Of a DNA stretch of 64,000 bases, positions 20,007 to 28,477 are shown in pieces. The notes under the pieces are model-generated. The model worked only from the letters and a program-made list of their open reading frames with translations, did not search any database and was not told where the DNA came from. Origin of the DNA: Desulfopila sp. IMCC35006 (GTDB lineage Bacteria > Desulfobacterota > Desulfobulbia > Desulfobulbales > Desulfocapsaceae); contig NZ_SWCM01000002.1 in assembly GCF_005116645.1 (NCBI RefSeq), forward strand, positions 1 through 64,000. The letters run 5' to 3'. The first letter of the stretch is position 1, and every line of letters begins with the position of its first letter. The translations under genes and the position numbers were made by a program.

Positions 20007-20603
20007 ATGACCCCGGTACAAGGCGTAGATCAGGCATTCTGGTACATTCTCGGCATATCCGTTGTTCTGCTGTTTGGTATCACGGTGGTGATGGTTTATT
20101 TCGTCGTGAAATACCGACGCAGCAAACACCCTGTTGCCTCCGATATTCGCGACAACTATAAACTGGAAATCATCTGGACAATTGTTCCGACCCTCATCGC
20201 TCTATCCATGTTTGTTATCGGCTGGTCTTCATACGTCGGTTTACGTACTGTTCCTAAGGATGCTATGGAGGTTGAAGTTCTGGCGCAGCAGTATTCATGG
20301 CTGTTCGTTTATAACAACGACAAGGAAACGGAAAATGAATTGGTGGTTCCTGTCGGCAGAGCTGTCAAACTGAACATCTCATCACTTGATGTCCTGCATA
20401 GTTTTTATCTGCCGGCGTTTCGAATCAAGGTTGATGCGGTGAAGGGAATGCCGACTTATGCCTGGTTTTTTGCCGATCAGTTAGGGGAGTACGATATCCA
20501 GTGTACCGAATACTGTGGCGTTGATCATTCGGCCATGGTCGCCAAACTGAAAATTATCCCGGAAAAAGAGTTTGCGGCCTGGCTCGAAAAAGAGAGCGAT
20601 TGA
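20007..20603 (+). CDS. cytochrome c oxidase subunit II
   Basis: Carries the CuA centre that accepts electrons from cytochrome c. The 198-aa protein has two N-terminal membrane helices (about 12-36 and 55-76) and a periplasmic cupredoxin domain. CuA ligands H131, C166, C170, H174 and M177 are all present. No fused cytochrome c domain occurs, so this is aa3-type, not caa3. The gene lies last in the structural set (I-III-IV-II), unlike the common II-I-III order. A GGAG precedes the ATG. Confidence 0.95.
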   Translation: MTPVQGVDQAFWYILGISVVLLFGITVVMVYFVVKYRRSKHPVASDIRDNYKLEIIWTIVPTLIALSMFVIGWSSYVGLRTVPKDAMEVEVLAQQYSWLFVYNNDKETENELVVPVGRAVKLNISSLDVLHSFYLPAFRIKVDAVKGMPTYAWFFADQLGEYDIQCTEYCGVDHSAMVAKLKIIPEKEFAAWLEKESD

Positions 20604-20611
20604 TCGTTCGC

Positions 20612-21511
20612 ATGATGAATTTGGGCGTTTTTTTTAAGACTCTGCCAAAAAACATGCGGTGGCGACTCAAGTTGACCAAGGCGCCACTCTGCCTGCTCAT
20701 TGGGTGTTCGGCCCTGTTTGGCACTATTTTAGCCGATCCGGTCATCGGGGTTGGCACACTGCTGGTTGGCAGTGGAGTCTTTGTGCTGGCAATGGGAGCG
20801 GCGACGCTGAACAGCCTCCAGGAATATCGCCTTGACAGTGAACTGTTAAGAACCCGCAACAGGCCTCTGCCCACCGGGATTCTATCCCTCCGACAGGCCG
20901 GCTGGCAAGCCGCGATTTTATGCGTTGCGGGATTGCTGCTGCTCTTTTGGGCAACCAGGACAGCTGTACCTTCGCTTACCGCCGTTTTTGCTGTTTTTGT
21001 ATATAACGGAGTATATACCCCGCTCAAAAAAAGGACTGTTCTGGCTATTGTTCCCGGCGCAGTTTGCGGGGCTCTGCCACCCTATATCGGTTGGCTTGCC
21101 GGTGGTGGGGGACCTCTTGCCTACCCGGCTCTCCTGTTGTTTGCACTATTGGTTTTGTGGCAGATACCACATTTCTGGCTGGTGCTGTTAAATTTTAAAG
21201 ATGAGTATGTAAAGAGCAGCTTACCGCATTTTCTACAGCTGTTTGGTGAAGACAGCCTTAAACGTTTTTTTATTACCTGGCTCGGCGCCCTGGTTCTGGT
21301 CATGTTTATGTTTCTTGGCCTCTCTTTTTCTCTCAGCTTCATCTGGCGGGCATTGATTATTGCCAACGGCTGCCTGTTGCTGGGAGCCTTTATTTACGTT
21401 CTGGTGTTCCGGCAAAAATCGGCGTACCGGGCTCTTTTTATTATTTTGAACGCGGCTCTTCTGGTGCATATGCTGGTTCTTGCCGCAGGCCGGATCATGG
21501 CGTACAGATAG
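20612..21511 (+). CDS. ctaB: protoheme IX farnesyltransferase
   Basis: Makes heme O from heme B by adding a farnesyl group, needed for the heme a/o of the adjacent oxidase. About nine membrane helices are visible. The prenyltransferase motif reads NSLQEYRLDSELLRT, so the first of the two usual aspartates is Glu, a conservative change. YTPLKKRT and the later IPHFWLV are typical. The start is uncertain: ATG 20612, ATG 20615 or TTG 20600 overlapping the subunit II stop. No heme A synthase (CtaA) is in the window. Confidence 0.88.
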   Translation: MMNLGVFFKTLPKNMRWRLKLTKAPLCLLIGCSALFGTILADPVIGVGTLLVGSGVFVLAMGAATLNSLQEYRLDSELLRTRNRPLPTGILSLRQAGWQAAILCVAGLLLLFWATRTAVPSLTAVFAVFVYNGVYTPLKKRTVLAIVPGAVCGALPPYIGWLAGGGGPLAYPALLLFALLVLWQIPHFWLVLLNFKDEYVKSSLPHFLQLFGEDSLKRFFITWLGALVLVMFMFLGLSFSLSFIWRALIIANGCLLLGAFIYVLVFRQKSAYRALFIILNAALLVHMLVLAAGRIMAYR

Positions 21512-21556
21512 GGGCGACAGGGACTGAAGAGTCGCAAAAAAACAAGGAGGACAATA

Positions 21557-21892
21557 ATGGATATAGAGTGGGCCTATATGCGTAAAGGATGAGTTTCCTG
21601 TAAAAAAGCCTGGACGGTTTTTGCTGAAAAAAAGATCGCAATTACGAATGAAGTGAATGCGAAAAATCAAAGCCTCGCCGGCGACGACGTCTGGCGAATA
21701 GTTGCCGGTGCTGACAAGATATATGTCGCCAGCGGTAAAAACATAGTCGAATTCAATCCCGCCATTGCCGGTAAAGAAGAAGTGCTGCCGAAAATAACTG
21801 GCCGGACCGGTAATCTTCGGGCGCCTGCCTTCAAACGAGGCAATGTCTTTTATATCGGCTACAACACTGCCTTGTATGATCTCCTCGGGTAG
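21557..21892 (+). CDS. ArsC-like selenoprotein (in-frame UGA = selenocysteine)
   Basis: From ATG 21557, preceded by AAGGAGG at ideal spacing, the frame reads 11 codons (MDIEWAYMRKG), then TGA at 21590-21592, then continues open for 99 codons to TAG at 21890. With UGA as selenocysteine the protein is 111 aa and contains U12-V-S-C15, a redox U-x-x-C motif in place of the C-x-x-C of ArsC/Spx/thioredoxin-fold proteins. The C-terminal part has the family-like GRTGNLRAPAF and FYIGYN segments. A hairpin of the right size follows the UGA. It lies between ctaB and a peroxiredoxin, so a peroxide or thiol redox role is likely. Substrate unknown. Confidence 0.85.
21604..21622 (+). promoter_or_regulatory. 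candidate bacterial SECIS hairpin
   Basis: Eleven nucleotides after the UGA codon the mRNA can form a 7-bp stem (AAAAGCC with GGTTTTT, one G-U pair) closed by the loop UGGAC. Apical G residues about 20 nt after UGA fit the bacterial SECIS geometry recognised by SelB. This is hand folding; no energy was computed. Confidence 0.6.
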
Positions 21893-21924
21893 TTTCCATA
21901 AAGTGAACAACTGCATAAAAAAGG

Positions 21925-21951
21925 GTGGAGAAGCTTTAAAAGCTTCTCCAC
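21925..21951. terminator. bidirectional terminator between selenoprotein and peroxiredoxin genes
   Basis: A perfect 12-bp stem (GTGGAGAAGCTT with its complement) has a 3-nt loop TAA. On the minus strand it is followed by CCTTTTTT, so it should end peroxiredoxin transcripts; on the plus strand a weaker GCTTTT follows. It sits between the convergent genes. Confidence 0.85.
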
Positions 21952-21979
21952 GCTTTTGGTAGCTTAACGGCGGATATAA

Positions 21980-22570
21980 TTAATGATGATTGGTCAGATA
22001 TTCGGCCACGCCCTCTGCCGTCGGTTTCATTGCTTCTTCCCCTTTGTTCCAATTAGCCGGACAGACTTCGCCATGCTTTTCGGTAAACTGCAGGGCGTGG
22101 AGGATTCGTAGCGCTTCATTGACGTTTCTGCCGAGTGGCAGGTCGTTGACCACCTGATGACGAACTATGCCTTCTCTATCAATTAAGAAAAGTCCGCGAA
22201 GAGCGATACCTTGATCGAGAAGTACCTCGTAGGATTTTGATATGGATTTGTCCAGGTCGGAGACAAGGGGGTACTTGATTTTGCCAATACCGCCATCATG
22301 TACCTTGGTGTTCTTCCAGGCGAGATGCGAAAAAGCCGAATCGATAGAGATACCGATGAGTTGACAGTTGTGTTCGGTAAATTCAGCAACGGCCTTATCA
22401 AAGGCGAGAATCTCCGAAGGACAGACAAAGGTGAAGTTGAGAGGGTAAAAAAACAACAGGACATATTTTCCACGGAAATCGGCTAGGCTGAAATCATCTT
22501 TGAAAGAATTATCAGGCAGAACAGCCGTTGCAGTAAATGCAGGTGCTGGTTTAGTCACTAACAGGCTCAT
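21980..22570 (-). CDS. 2-Cys peroxiredoxin
   Basis: Reduces hydrogen and organic peroxides in the cytoplasm. The 196-aa protein is a typical 2-Cys AhpC/Prx1 type: peroxidatic C50 in FTFVCPSE and resolving C170 in GEVCPANW, with the C-terminal tail after it. It follows the rubredoxin gene on the same strand. In anaerobes such Prx-rubredoxin pairs remove the peroxide made by superoxide reductase. Confidence 0.95.
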   Translation of the reverse strand: MSLLVTKPAPAFTATAVLPDNSFKDDFSLADFRGKYVLLFFYPLNFTFVCPSEILAFDKAVAEFTEHNCQLIGISIDSAFSHLAWKNTKVHDGGIGKIKYPLVSDLDKSISKSYEVLLDQGIALRGLFLIDREGIVRHQVVNDLPLGRNVNEALRILHALQFTEKHGEVCPANWNKGEEAMKPTAEGVAEYLTNHH

Positions 22571-22648
22571 AATCAGTCTCCATACTGGAATTATTGTTTC
22601 AGGGTGTTCGAAAGAAATTAGGACTATCTAACTAGTATGACAAAAAAG

Positions 22649-22689
22649 AGCTGCAGTGCCGTCAATTACGAGATCTGGACACTGCAGCT
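22649..22689 (-). terminator. terminator downstream of rubredoxin gene
   Basis: A perfect 10-bp inverted repeat, AGCTGCAGTG and CACTGCAGCT, flanks a 21-nt loop. On the minus strand it is followed by CTTTTTTG, the layout of an intrinsic terminator for the rubredoxin mRNA. Read-through to the peroxiredoxin gene is possible because the loop is long. Confidence 0.65.
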
Positions 22690-22755
22690 TTATGGGGTGC
22701 CCTGTACCTTCAAGGGCATTGAAACTAATTTCGGTTAACCTGCAGCCTACCGGAA

Positions 22756-22914
22756 TTAGTCCACTTTCCAGAAAGATTCTTGCTCCGCGCCGCACAAGGG
22801 GCAGACCCAATCTTCGGGAAGATCGTCCCACGCTGTTCCTGGAGCTACACCATTATCCTCATCACCGACTGCCGGATCATAAATGTAACCACAAGGACAT
22901 TCCATTTTCTGCAT
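22756..22914 (-). CDS. rub: rubredoxin
   Basis: A 52-aa single-iron electron carrier. The sequence begins [14 protein letters not shown] and contains the conserved [26 protein letters not shown] and a C-terminal FWKV. The second cysteine pair is the normal C-P-L-C-G, but the first pair is C-P-C-G-Y with only one residue between the cysteines, instead of C-x-x-C-G-Y. AGGAGG lies 8 nt before the ATG. It is a likely donor to desulfoferrodoxin (15141-15515) and perhaps to the peroxiredoxin. Confidence 0.93.
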   Translation of the reverse strand: MQKMECPCGYIYDPAVGDEDNGVAPGTAWDDLPEDWVCPLCGAEQESFWKVD

Positions 22915-23031
22915 TTGTTGTTCCTCCTAAAATTTAAAGACAATGATATTTATTACTAGTTTCACCCTAATGTAGCAAATGCTCTGTAAGTGTCAATAAT
23001 AAACATGCCACCAAAACCATAAATGCCAATT

Positions 23032-24438
23032 TTACCTCTTCTGGGCAATGATTTTTTTACATGGTATCAAGGCAGTGGCTGTTGCGGACACTATATTGCC
23101 AGCGACTCCAGGGCCATCGCCGGCCATGAACAGGCCGGCGACAGCTGTCTCGAGGTTATTGTCGGTGGCCACCTGGGTGGCAAAAAACTTTATTTCCGGC
23201 GCATACAGCAGGGTTTCGTCATTGGCTACGCCGGGAATAACCTGGTTGAGCTGTTCAAGTCCGTCTATCAGATTGGTGAGGATTCTCTCCGGCAGGGCCA
23301 TAGCTATGTCACCGCAGGTCACACTCTTTAGGGTAGGTTCAATATAGCTGTTTTTCACCCGGTTCCAGGTGGATCTCCGGCCACGTTTGAGATCGCCATA
23401 GCGTTGGAGAATCGGCTTGCCGCCGCCGATGAGGGTTGCCAATTTGCCGATTGATTCGCCATAGGCCTGATTGTCCTCCACTGGATCGGTGAGGACGACT
23501 TTGGATAAGAAGGCGAAATTGGTGTTATGCGATTTTTTATCCATGAACGCATGGCCGTTGACACAGACAAAGTTCTGATAATTCTCCAGGGCTACATAGC
23601 CGCCTAAATTCGTGCAGAAGGTTCTGGTCTGGTCGTCATATTTTGAAGTGCGCACAAAAAAAGTAGGGTCATAAATTATTTCGCAGAGATCCTGCATGAT
23701 TTCATTGTGCACCTCGACCCGAACTCCTACCTCAATACCTCGCTGGGAAACCTCAATTCCATGGGCTCTTGCTACATTGGCAACCCATTCCGCGCCGACA
23801 CGGCCGGGCGCCAGGATGACGTTTTTGGCCTTGTAAACTCCCCGGTTCGTTTTTACACCTTTGACTGCACCATTTTTAACCAGCACTTCTTTGGCCTCTT
23901 CGGAGTGGTGAAAAACAACGCCTTTTTCTGCCACATAATCAGCCATTTTCGATATATGATTGGGAAGATTGTCGCTGCCAAGGTGTTTTTGTTTGATGAT
24001 CAAAAGATCGATGCCCTGCTTTCTGGCTTCTTTTCTGATGTTGTTTGCTTTTGCCATATCGGTTGGGAATACCTTTCCATCCATGTCGAACCGATTGAAA
24101 ATAGCCTCTGTTTCGTCGATCAAGGCCATGGCGTCAGAAATATCCATGAACTGAGTAAGGTCAGTCTTACCAAGCTTATGGATAAAGTTGAGCTTGCCGT
24201 CGGAGAACAGTCCGGCACCGCCGATACCGCACAGGATGTTGCATGGTTTGCATTTAATGCACCCCCCGTCTTTTATCGGACATTTTCGTTTTAACGACGC
24301 TTTGCCTTTTTCGATAAGCAATACTTTGAGATTGGAATGTTCTACCAGGTAGTAACTCGCAAAAAGGCCAGCAGGACCACCGCCAACAATAATGACATCA
24401 AAATTTTCTTCTGCTTCGCTCTGCTTTTTAGGAGACAA
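23032..24438 (-). CDS. FAD-dependent dehydrogenase (COG2509-like)
   Basis: A 468-aa flavoprotein with the N-terminal dinucleotide-binding motif GGGPAG (residues 18-23) and a C-terminal MAGDGPGVAGN segment typical of FAD oxidoreductases. A cysteine-rich stretch follows the Rossmann unit at about residues 54-70 (C-x5-C-x2-C-x2-C-x3-C), then GIGGAGLFSDGK. This matches the uncharacterised family of FAD dehydrogenases annotated COG2509. Its substrate is unknown. It is leftward, 223 bp from recA. Confidence 0.8.
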   Translation of the reverse strand: MSPKKQSEAEENFDVIIVGGGPAGLFASYYLVEHSNLKVLLIEKGKASLKRKCPIKDGGCIKCKPCNILCGIGGAGLFSDGKLNFIHKLGKTDLTQFMDISDAMALIDETEAIFNRFDMDGKVFPTDMAKANNIRKEARKQGIDLLIIKQKHLGSDNLPNHISKMADYVAEKGVVFHHSEEAKEVLVKNGAVKGVKTNRGVYKAKNVILAPGRVGAEWVANVARAHGIEVSQRGIEVGVRVEVHNEIMQDLCEIIYDPTFFVRTSKYDDQTRTFCTNLGGYVALENYQNFVCVNGHAFMDKKSHNTNFAFLSKVVLTDPVEDNQAYGESIGKLATLIGGGKPILQRYGDLKRGRRSTWNRVKNSYIEPTLKSVTCGDIAMALPERILTNLIDGLEQLNQVIPGVANDETLLYAPEIKFFATQVATDNNLETAVAGLFMAGDGPGVAGNIVSATATALIPCKKIIAQKR

Positions 24439-24536
24439 GAGTAGATCCTCGCTTGGGGTGAATAAAAGATAACGGCAACCGACTAAAACGAATACCCCAC
24501 CTCTTCTGACAGAGTCAAGGTAAATGTCTTGCTGTG

Positions 24537-24645
24537 CATGCCGTGCGGCATGAGGTGCGGGATGGGCTGGAGATTGTGAAAGCGTTGCTCTTCGTAGCCT
24601 GACATTGCTGGCGACCGGGTTCAGAAAGCAAGTGTCTGAACCCGG
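24537..24645. other. two hairpins downstream of recA
   Basis: Two strong inverted repeats: CATGCCG-TG-CGGCATG (24537-24552) and CCGGGTTCAGA with TCTGAACCCGGG around a 9-nt loop (24615-24645). The second lies 16 bp after the recA stop and would end or protect its mRNA, though no T-run follows. The remainder of the 222-bp gap to the next gene holds nothing recognisable. Confidence 0.5.
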
Positions 24646-24660
24646 GTGAAGTCCAACGTA

Positions 24661-25725
24661 TTATTCTGCCGGCAGCTCGGCTTTATCAACCGGAACTGCG
24701 GGCGCAGCGAGCGGGACGGTCGCTGGCGCCATGCCGTAAGCCATACGTACCTTATTTTCGATATCGAGGCACATCTCCGGCTGATCGGCGAGAAAACGCT
24801 TGGCATTTTCGCGGCCCTGGCCTATTCGCTCTTCATTGTAGGAATACCAGGAACCGCTTTTTTCAATTATTTCCAGATTCACCGCCAGGTCAAGCATATC
24901 GCCGATCTTGGAAATACCTTCGCCGTAGACAATGTCAAATTCTGCTTCCTTGAACGGAGGCGCGCATTTGTTCTTTACTACTTTCACTCTGGTCCGGTTA
25001 CCAACCAGATCCTGCCCGTCTTTGAGCTGGCCTATTCGCCTAATATCAAGGCGAAGAGATGAGTAGAACTTCAGTGCGTTACCGCCTGTGGTGGTCTCCG
25101 GGTTGCCGAACATCACCCCGATCTTCATCCTGATCTGATTAATGAAGATCAAAATTGTATTACTTCGACTGAGAACCCCGGTAAACTTACGCATGGCCTG
25201 TGACATGAGACGAGCCTGGAGGCCAACATGGTGATCCCCGACATTACCGTCAATTTCCGCTTTGGGGGTGAGAGCTGCAACGGAGTCAATGACGATGACA
25301 TCAATACCGCCTGAGCGGATAAGAATTTCAGCAATCTCCAGCGCCTGTTCCCCAAAATCGGGCTGGGAGACAAGCAGGTTGTCGATATCAACGCCCAGAC
25401 GCTGGGCATATTTGGTATCAAGGGCATGTTCTGCGTCGATGAAGGCGGCTGAGCCACCTGTCTTCTGCGATTCGGCGATGACGTGCAGGGCGAGCGTTGT
25501 CTTCCCGGAAGATTCAGGGCCATAGATTTCGGTGATACGCCCCTTGGGGATGCCGCCGACACCCAGAGCGATATCAAGACTCAGGGCCCCCGTCGGGACA
25601 ACGGGGACATTCTCGGTTTCCCTGGAGCCAAGACGCATGATCGACCCTTTGCCGAATTGCCGCTGGATCTGGCTGATAGCGTTCTCGACACTGCTGCTCT
25701 TATCTTTATTGGTGCTGACTGCCAT
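24661..25725 (-). CDS. recA: recombinase RecA
   Basis: DNA-dependent ATPase for homologous recombination and SOS induction. From ATG 25725 it has 354 aa. The Walker A motif GPESSGKTT is at residues 69-77, and MAW-equivalent regions and the L1/L2 loops ([33 protein letters not shown]2) are intact. The start is preferred over an upstream in-frame codon because GGAG precedes it at good spacing and the N-terminus matches the family. It follows cinA on the same strand, the classical cinA-recA arrangement. Confidence 0.98.
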   Translation of the reverse strand: MAVSTNKDKSSSVENAISQIQRQFGKGSIMRLGSRETENVPVVPTGALSLDIALGVGGIPKGRITEIYGPESSGKTTLALHVIAESQKTGGSAAFIDAEHALDTKYAQRLGVDIDNLLVSQPDFGEQALEIAEILIRSGGIDVIVIDSVAALTPKAEIDGNVGDHHVGLQARLMSQAMRKFTGVLSRSNTILIFINQIRMKIGVMFGNPETTTGGNALKFYSSLRLDIRRIGQLKDGQDLVGNRTRVKVVKNKCAPPFKEAEFDIVYGEGISKIGDMLDLAVNLEIIEKSGSWYSYNEERIGQGRENAKRFLADQPEMCLDIENKVRMAYGMAPATVPLAAPAVPVDKAELPAE

Positions 25726-25752
25726 ATGATTCTCCACAATAAATGATGATGG

Positions 25753-25786
25753 CCTCGTGAAATAAGTGATGCAACTTTTCACGAGG
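25753..25786 (-). promoter_or_regulatory. hairpin in the recA leader
   Basis: A perfect 10-bp inverted repeat, CCTCGTGAAA and TTTCACGAGG with a 14-nt loop, lies 27 bp upstream of the recA start. It is neither of the common LexA boxes (CTGT-N8-ACAG or GAAC-N4-GTTC). It may be a leader hairpin, a terminator for cinA read-through, or a regulator site. Confidence 0.4.
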
Positions 25787-25902
25787 TCCTTAATGTTAAA
25801 TTTCGTGCCAGAAGGTGCATGCTTTCCAATACCATACAATGCATAATAAATAAAAATCTTACCGCCTGTGAAATTTAAAAGTTATCCGATTGGTAAATGT
25901 TG

Positions 25903-27150
25903 TTAATGCGTGAGTTTCTGCAACAGATATTTTCTTATCAGATCGAGTCCGCTTTGGGCGGTAATTTCCCTGATTTCGTTACGATCCCCCTGGAAATGAA
26001 ATTTTGTGACCCAATTTTCCTCGGAGGTGGCGATAGCTATATACACCGTGCCAACCGGTTTCTCCACACTGCCGCCATCCGGTCCGGCAATGCCGGTTAC
26101 AGCCAGGCCGATATCCGCGCCGCTTTTGGCTCGAACCCCGACCGCCATTTCTTCAGCAACTTCTCTACTGACGGCGCCATGTTGCTCCAGTGCCTCCGGA
26201 GAAACGGAAAGATAAATGACCTTGAGAGAATTGGAATAGGAGACGACGCCGCCGAGGAGATAGGCTGAACTGCCGGGCGAGTTGGTGATTTTCTGGCAGA
26301 TCATCCCCCCGGTGCAGGATTCGGCCACAGCTAGTTTGAGGTTGTTTTCCAGCAGCAGTTTGCCGACAACTTTTTCCATGCTTTCCCGGTCACAGCCGTA
26401 AATTGAGTCGCCCAGTACCGTATTGATAGCTTTGCAGGAGGATTTAAAAAGACGTTTGGCATCATTGTTTTTTTTATCGCGTACGGTAAGGCTCAGGTGG
26501 ACTTCGGGGAAAACCGGGTAGTAGCCGATATGCACATCGGGACTGAGATCCAGGGTTTCGATACGGCGATTAACTTCAGTTTCCGGCAGGTTAAAAATTC
26601 GAAAAATTCGCTGATAGGTGGTCAAACGATGGTTTTCATGCCAGGTAGAGAGTTTTGGCAGTACCTCTTCGATGAGCAGCTGCTGCATCTGGCTGGGGAT
26701 TCCAGGCAGAAAGAAGATCGGTTTATCGTCATGGATAAGCATATATCCAGCCATCCTCGATCGAGGATTAAGGGCTTCCGCCCCGGATGGAAGCCAGGCC
26801 AGTTTTTCCAGTCTGCCTACCGGCGAGGCGGTGATCTCATCCAGATGTGTGCGGATATTGGCCAGTATTTCCAGATTGGGCATGGTCGGCCGATTAAGAG
26901 CCTTGGACACCGCTTCATTGGTGAGATCGTCATCGGTGGTGCCGAGACCGCCGGTGACCAGAACGGCATCCACCCGACCAAGCGCCTGCTTCAGTGCCTC
27001 GCCGATGAGGCTGGGGGTATCGCCAATGGTGTTCATGGCATAAATATCATAGCCGGCTTCATAGAGATTTCTGGCCGCAAAACTGCTGGTAGTATTGAGG
27101 ATTCTTCCGGATGTGAGTTCGTCGCCTATGGCTATTATTTCAATTTTCAT
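25903..27150 (-). CDS. cinA: CinA family nicotinamide-nucleotide amidase
   Basis: The 415-aa protein has the N-terminal MoeA/MogA-like domain (GDELTSGRILNT; VTGGLGTTDDD) and the C-terminal CinA/PncC domain (AESCTGGMICQKIT; VTGIAGPDGG), which hydrolyses NMN to nicotinate mononucleotide. ATG 27150 is used; a TTG seven codons earlier lacks a ribosome binding site. The start overlaps the end of mtaB by 11 bp, and recA follows, indicating one operon. Confidence 0.94.
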   Translation of the reverse strand: MKIEIIAIGDELTSGRILNTTSSFAARNLYEAGYDIYAMNTIGDTPSLIGEALKQALGRVDAVLVTGGLGTTDDDLTNEAVSKALNRPTMPNLEILANIRTHLDEITASPVGRLEKLAWLPSGAEALNPRSRMAGYMLIHDDKPIFFLPGIPSQMQQLLIEEVLPKLSTWHENHRLTTYQRIFRIFNLPETEVNRRIETLDLSPDVHIGYYPVFPEVHLSLTVRDKKNNDAKRLFKSSCKAINTVLGDSIYGCDRESMEKVVGKLLLENNLKLAVAESCTGGMICQKITNSPGSSAYLLGGVVSYSNSLKVIYLSVSPEALEQHGAVSREVAEEMAVGVRAKSGADIGLAVTGIAGPDGGSVEKPVGTVYIAIATSEENWVTKFHFQGDRNEIREITAQSGLDLIRKYLLQKLTH

Positions 27151-28465
27151 AGTGCTCTGCTCTTTCTCCAATCACACTGTGATCTTTAAGTAACCGGAGC
27201 CTGACGGCGGTAACGCTGTTTAACAAATGATCAGGGCCGGCAAAGTGAACGGCAATATAATTATCGGTATAACCTTTCAGCATCCCGTCGCTATCGCGCC
27301 TGCCTTCGACCAGAACCGGCCGAATCCGGCCAATCTGACTCTGATAAAAAACATTCCTTTTCTCATCGCTCAGCAGGCGCAGGCGGGCAACTCTTGTATC
27401 TTTTATTTTTTTCGGAACATGCTTCTTAAAGCCGGCGGCCACGGTCCCGGGACGAATTGAATAGGGGAAGACGTGCAGATAGCTAAAAGAAAGGGATCGA
27501 AGGAAATTCTCGGCCGCCGTAAACTGCGCATCGGTCTCGCCGGGAAATCCGGCAAGGATATCAATACCGAGCGCAGCGTCCGGCAGGTATTGCCGGCAGA
27601 GGCTAATAACCCGTTGAAATTGCTCGGTGGTGTAGCGACGGTTCATCCTGGTCAGGATCTCATCGCTGCCACTTTGCAGAGGGATATGCAGGTGGGGCTG
27701 GATATTTTTGCGTTCCTGCATGAGTGACAGCAGGGATTCATTTATTTCAAGAGGTTCCAGTGAACTGATCCGGTAAGAAGCCTCCGGGGTGGCCGCGGTC
27801 AACTGGTCGAGGAGGGAGACAAGATCAATGCTGCCCGTCAGGTCTTTGCCATAGTAACCGAGGTGAATGCCGGTCAGGACGATCTCCTTATGGCCCTCTT
27901 CAGCAAAAATTCTGGCCTGGTCGATCACTTCACCGACCGGCAGGCTCCGGCTGGGCCCCCTGGTATAGGGAACAATGCAGTAGGTGCAGAAACTTTCGCA
28001 GCCATCCTGGATGCGCAGATATGCCCTGGCGCGTTCACCAAAACGGCGTACCGGCAGGCGGCATATCTCTTTTGCTGCATCAATGGACCCCATGACTATC
28101 TGTTGACTCTCGGGATCATTTTTTAAGGCACCGGCAACCAGGGTATCCTTTTTGCTGTTGCCGACAAGCTGATATGTCCTGTCCTGGAGTTCTTTTGCCT
28201 CTGCCAGCTCTTTGGCGGCAATTTCGGCATAGCATCCGGTGATGATGATTTTTGCCGCAGGATTCTGGCGCAGGGCCTGCCTGATAGTCTGGCGCGATTG
28301 CGCTCCGGCTCCGGCTGTGACTGCACAGGTGTTAATGACAATCAGATCCGCCTTCTCGCCTGCCCCAACGACCTCCAGGCCTTGCTCAATAAAGCCGGTC
28401 TTAAAGGCGGCGGATTCGAACTGGTTCACTTTGCAACCCAGCGTTGCAATGAATACTTTTTTCAT
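27140..28465 (-). CDS. mtaB: tRNA (t6A37) methylthiotransferase MtaB
   Basis: A radical-SAM enzyme that makes ms2t6A at position 37 of tRNAs reading ANN codons. The 441-aa protein has the MTTase cluster cysteines C11, C47 and C78, the radical-SAM C156-x3-C160-x2-C163 in the CESFCTYC motif, and a C-terminal TRAM domain. The first Met of the reading frame at 28474 is three codons upstream; MKK at 28465 fits family starts. It lies 12 bp after mnmA. Confidence 0.94.
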   Translation of the reverse strand: MKKVFIATLGCKVNQFESAAFKTGFIEQGLEVVGAGEKADLIVINTCAVTAGAGAQSRQTIRQALRQNPAAKIIITGCYAEIAAKELAEAKELQDRTYQLVGNSKKDTLVAGALKNDPESQQIVMGSIDAAKEICRLPVRRFGERARAYLRIQDGCESFCTYCIVPYTRGPSRSLPVGEVIDQARIFAEEGHKEIVLTGIHLGYYGKDLTGSIDLVSLLDQLTAATPEASYRISSLEPLEINESLLSLMQERKNIQPHLHIPLQSGSDEILTRMNRRYTTEQFQRVISLCRQYLPDAALGIDILAGFPGETDAQFTAAENFLRSLSFSYLHVFPYSIRPGTVAAGFKKHVPKKIKDTRVARLRLLSDEKRNVFYQSQIGRIRPVLVEGRRDSDGMLKGYTDNYIAVHFAGPDHLLNSVTAVRLRLLKDHSVIGERAEHYEN

Positions 28466-28477
28466 ATTTATCAACTA

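Noticed and set aside
21653-21892. GTG-initiated 79-aa protein as a separate gene
   Set aside because: It has no ribosome binding site and lacks an N-terminus; the frame continues upstream through a UGA to a well-supported start, so it is better explained as part of the selenoprotein.
28407-28430. GGATTCGAAC-like string resembling a tRNA T-loop
   Set aside because: It lies inside the mtaB coding sequence, and no cloverleaf can be drawn around it.
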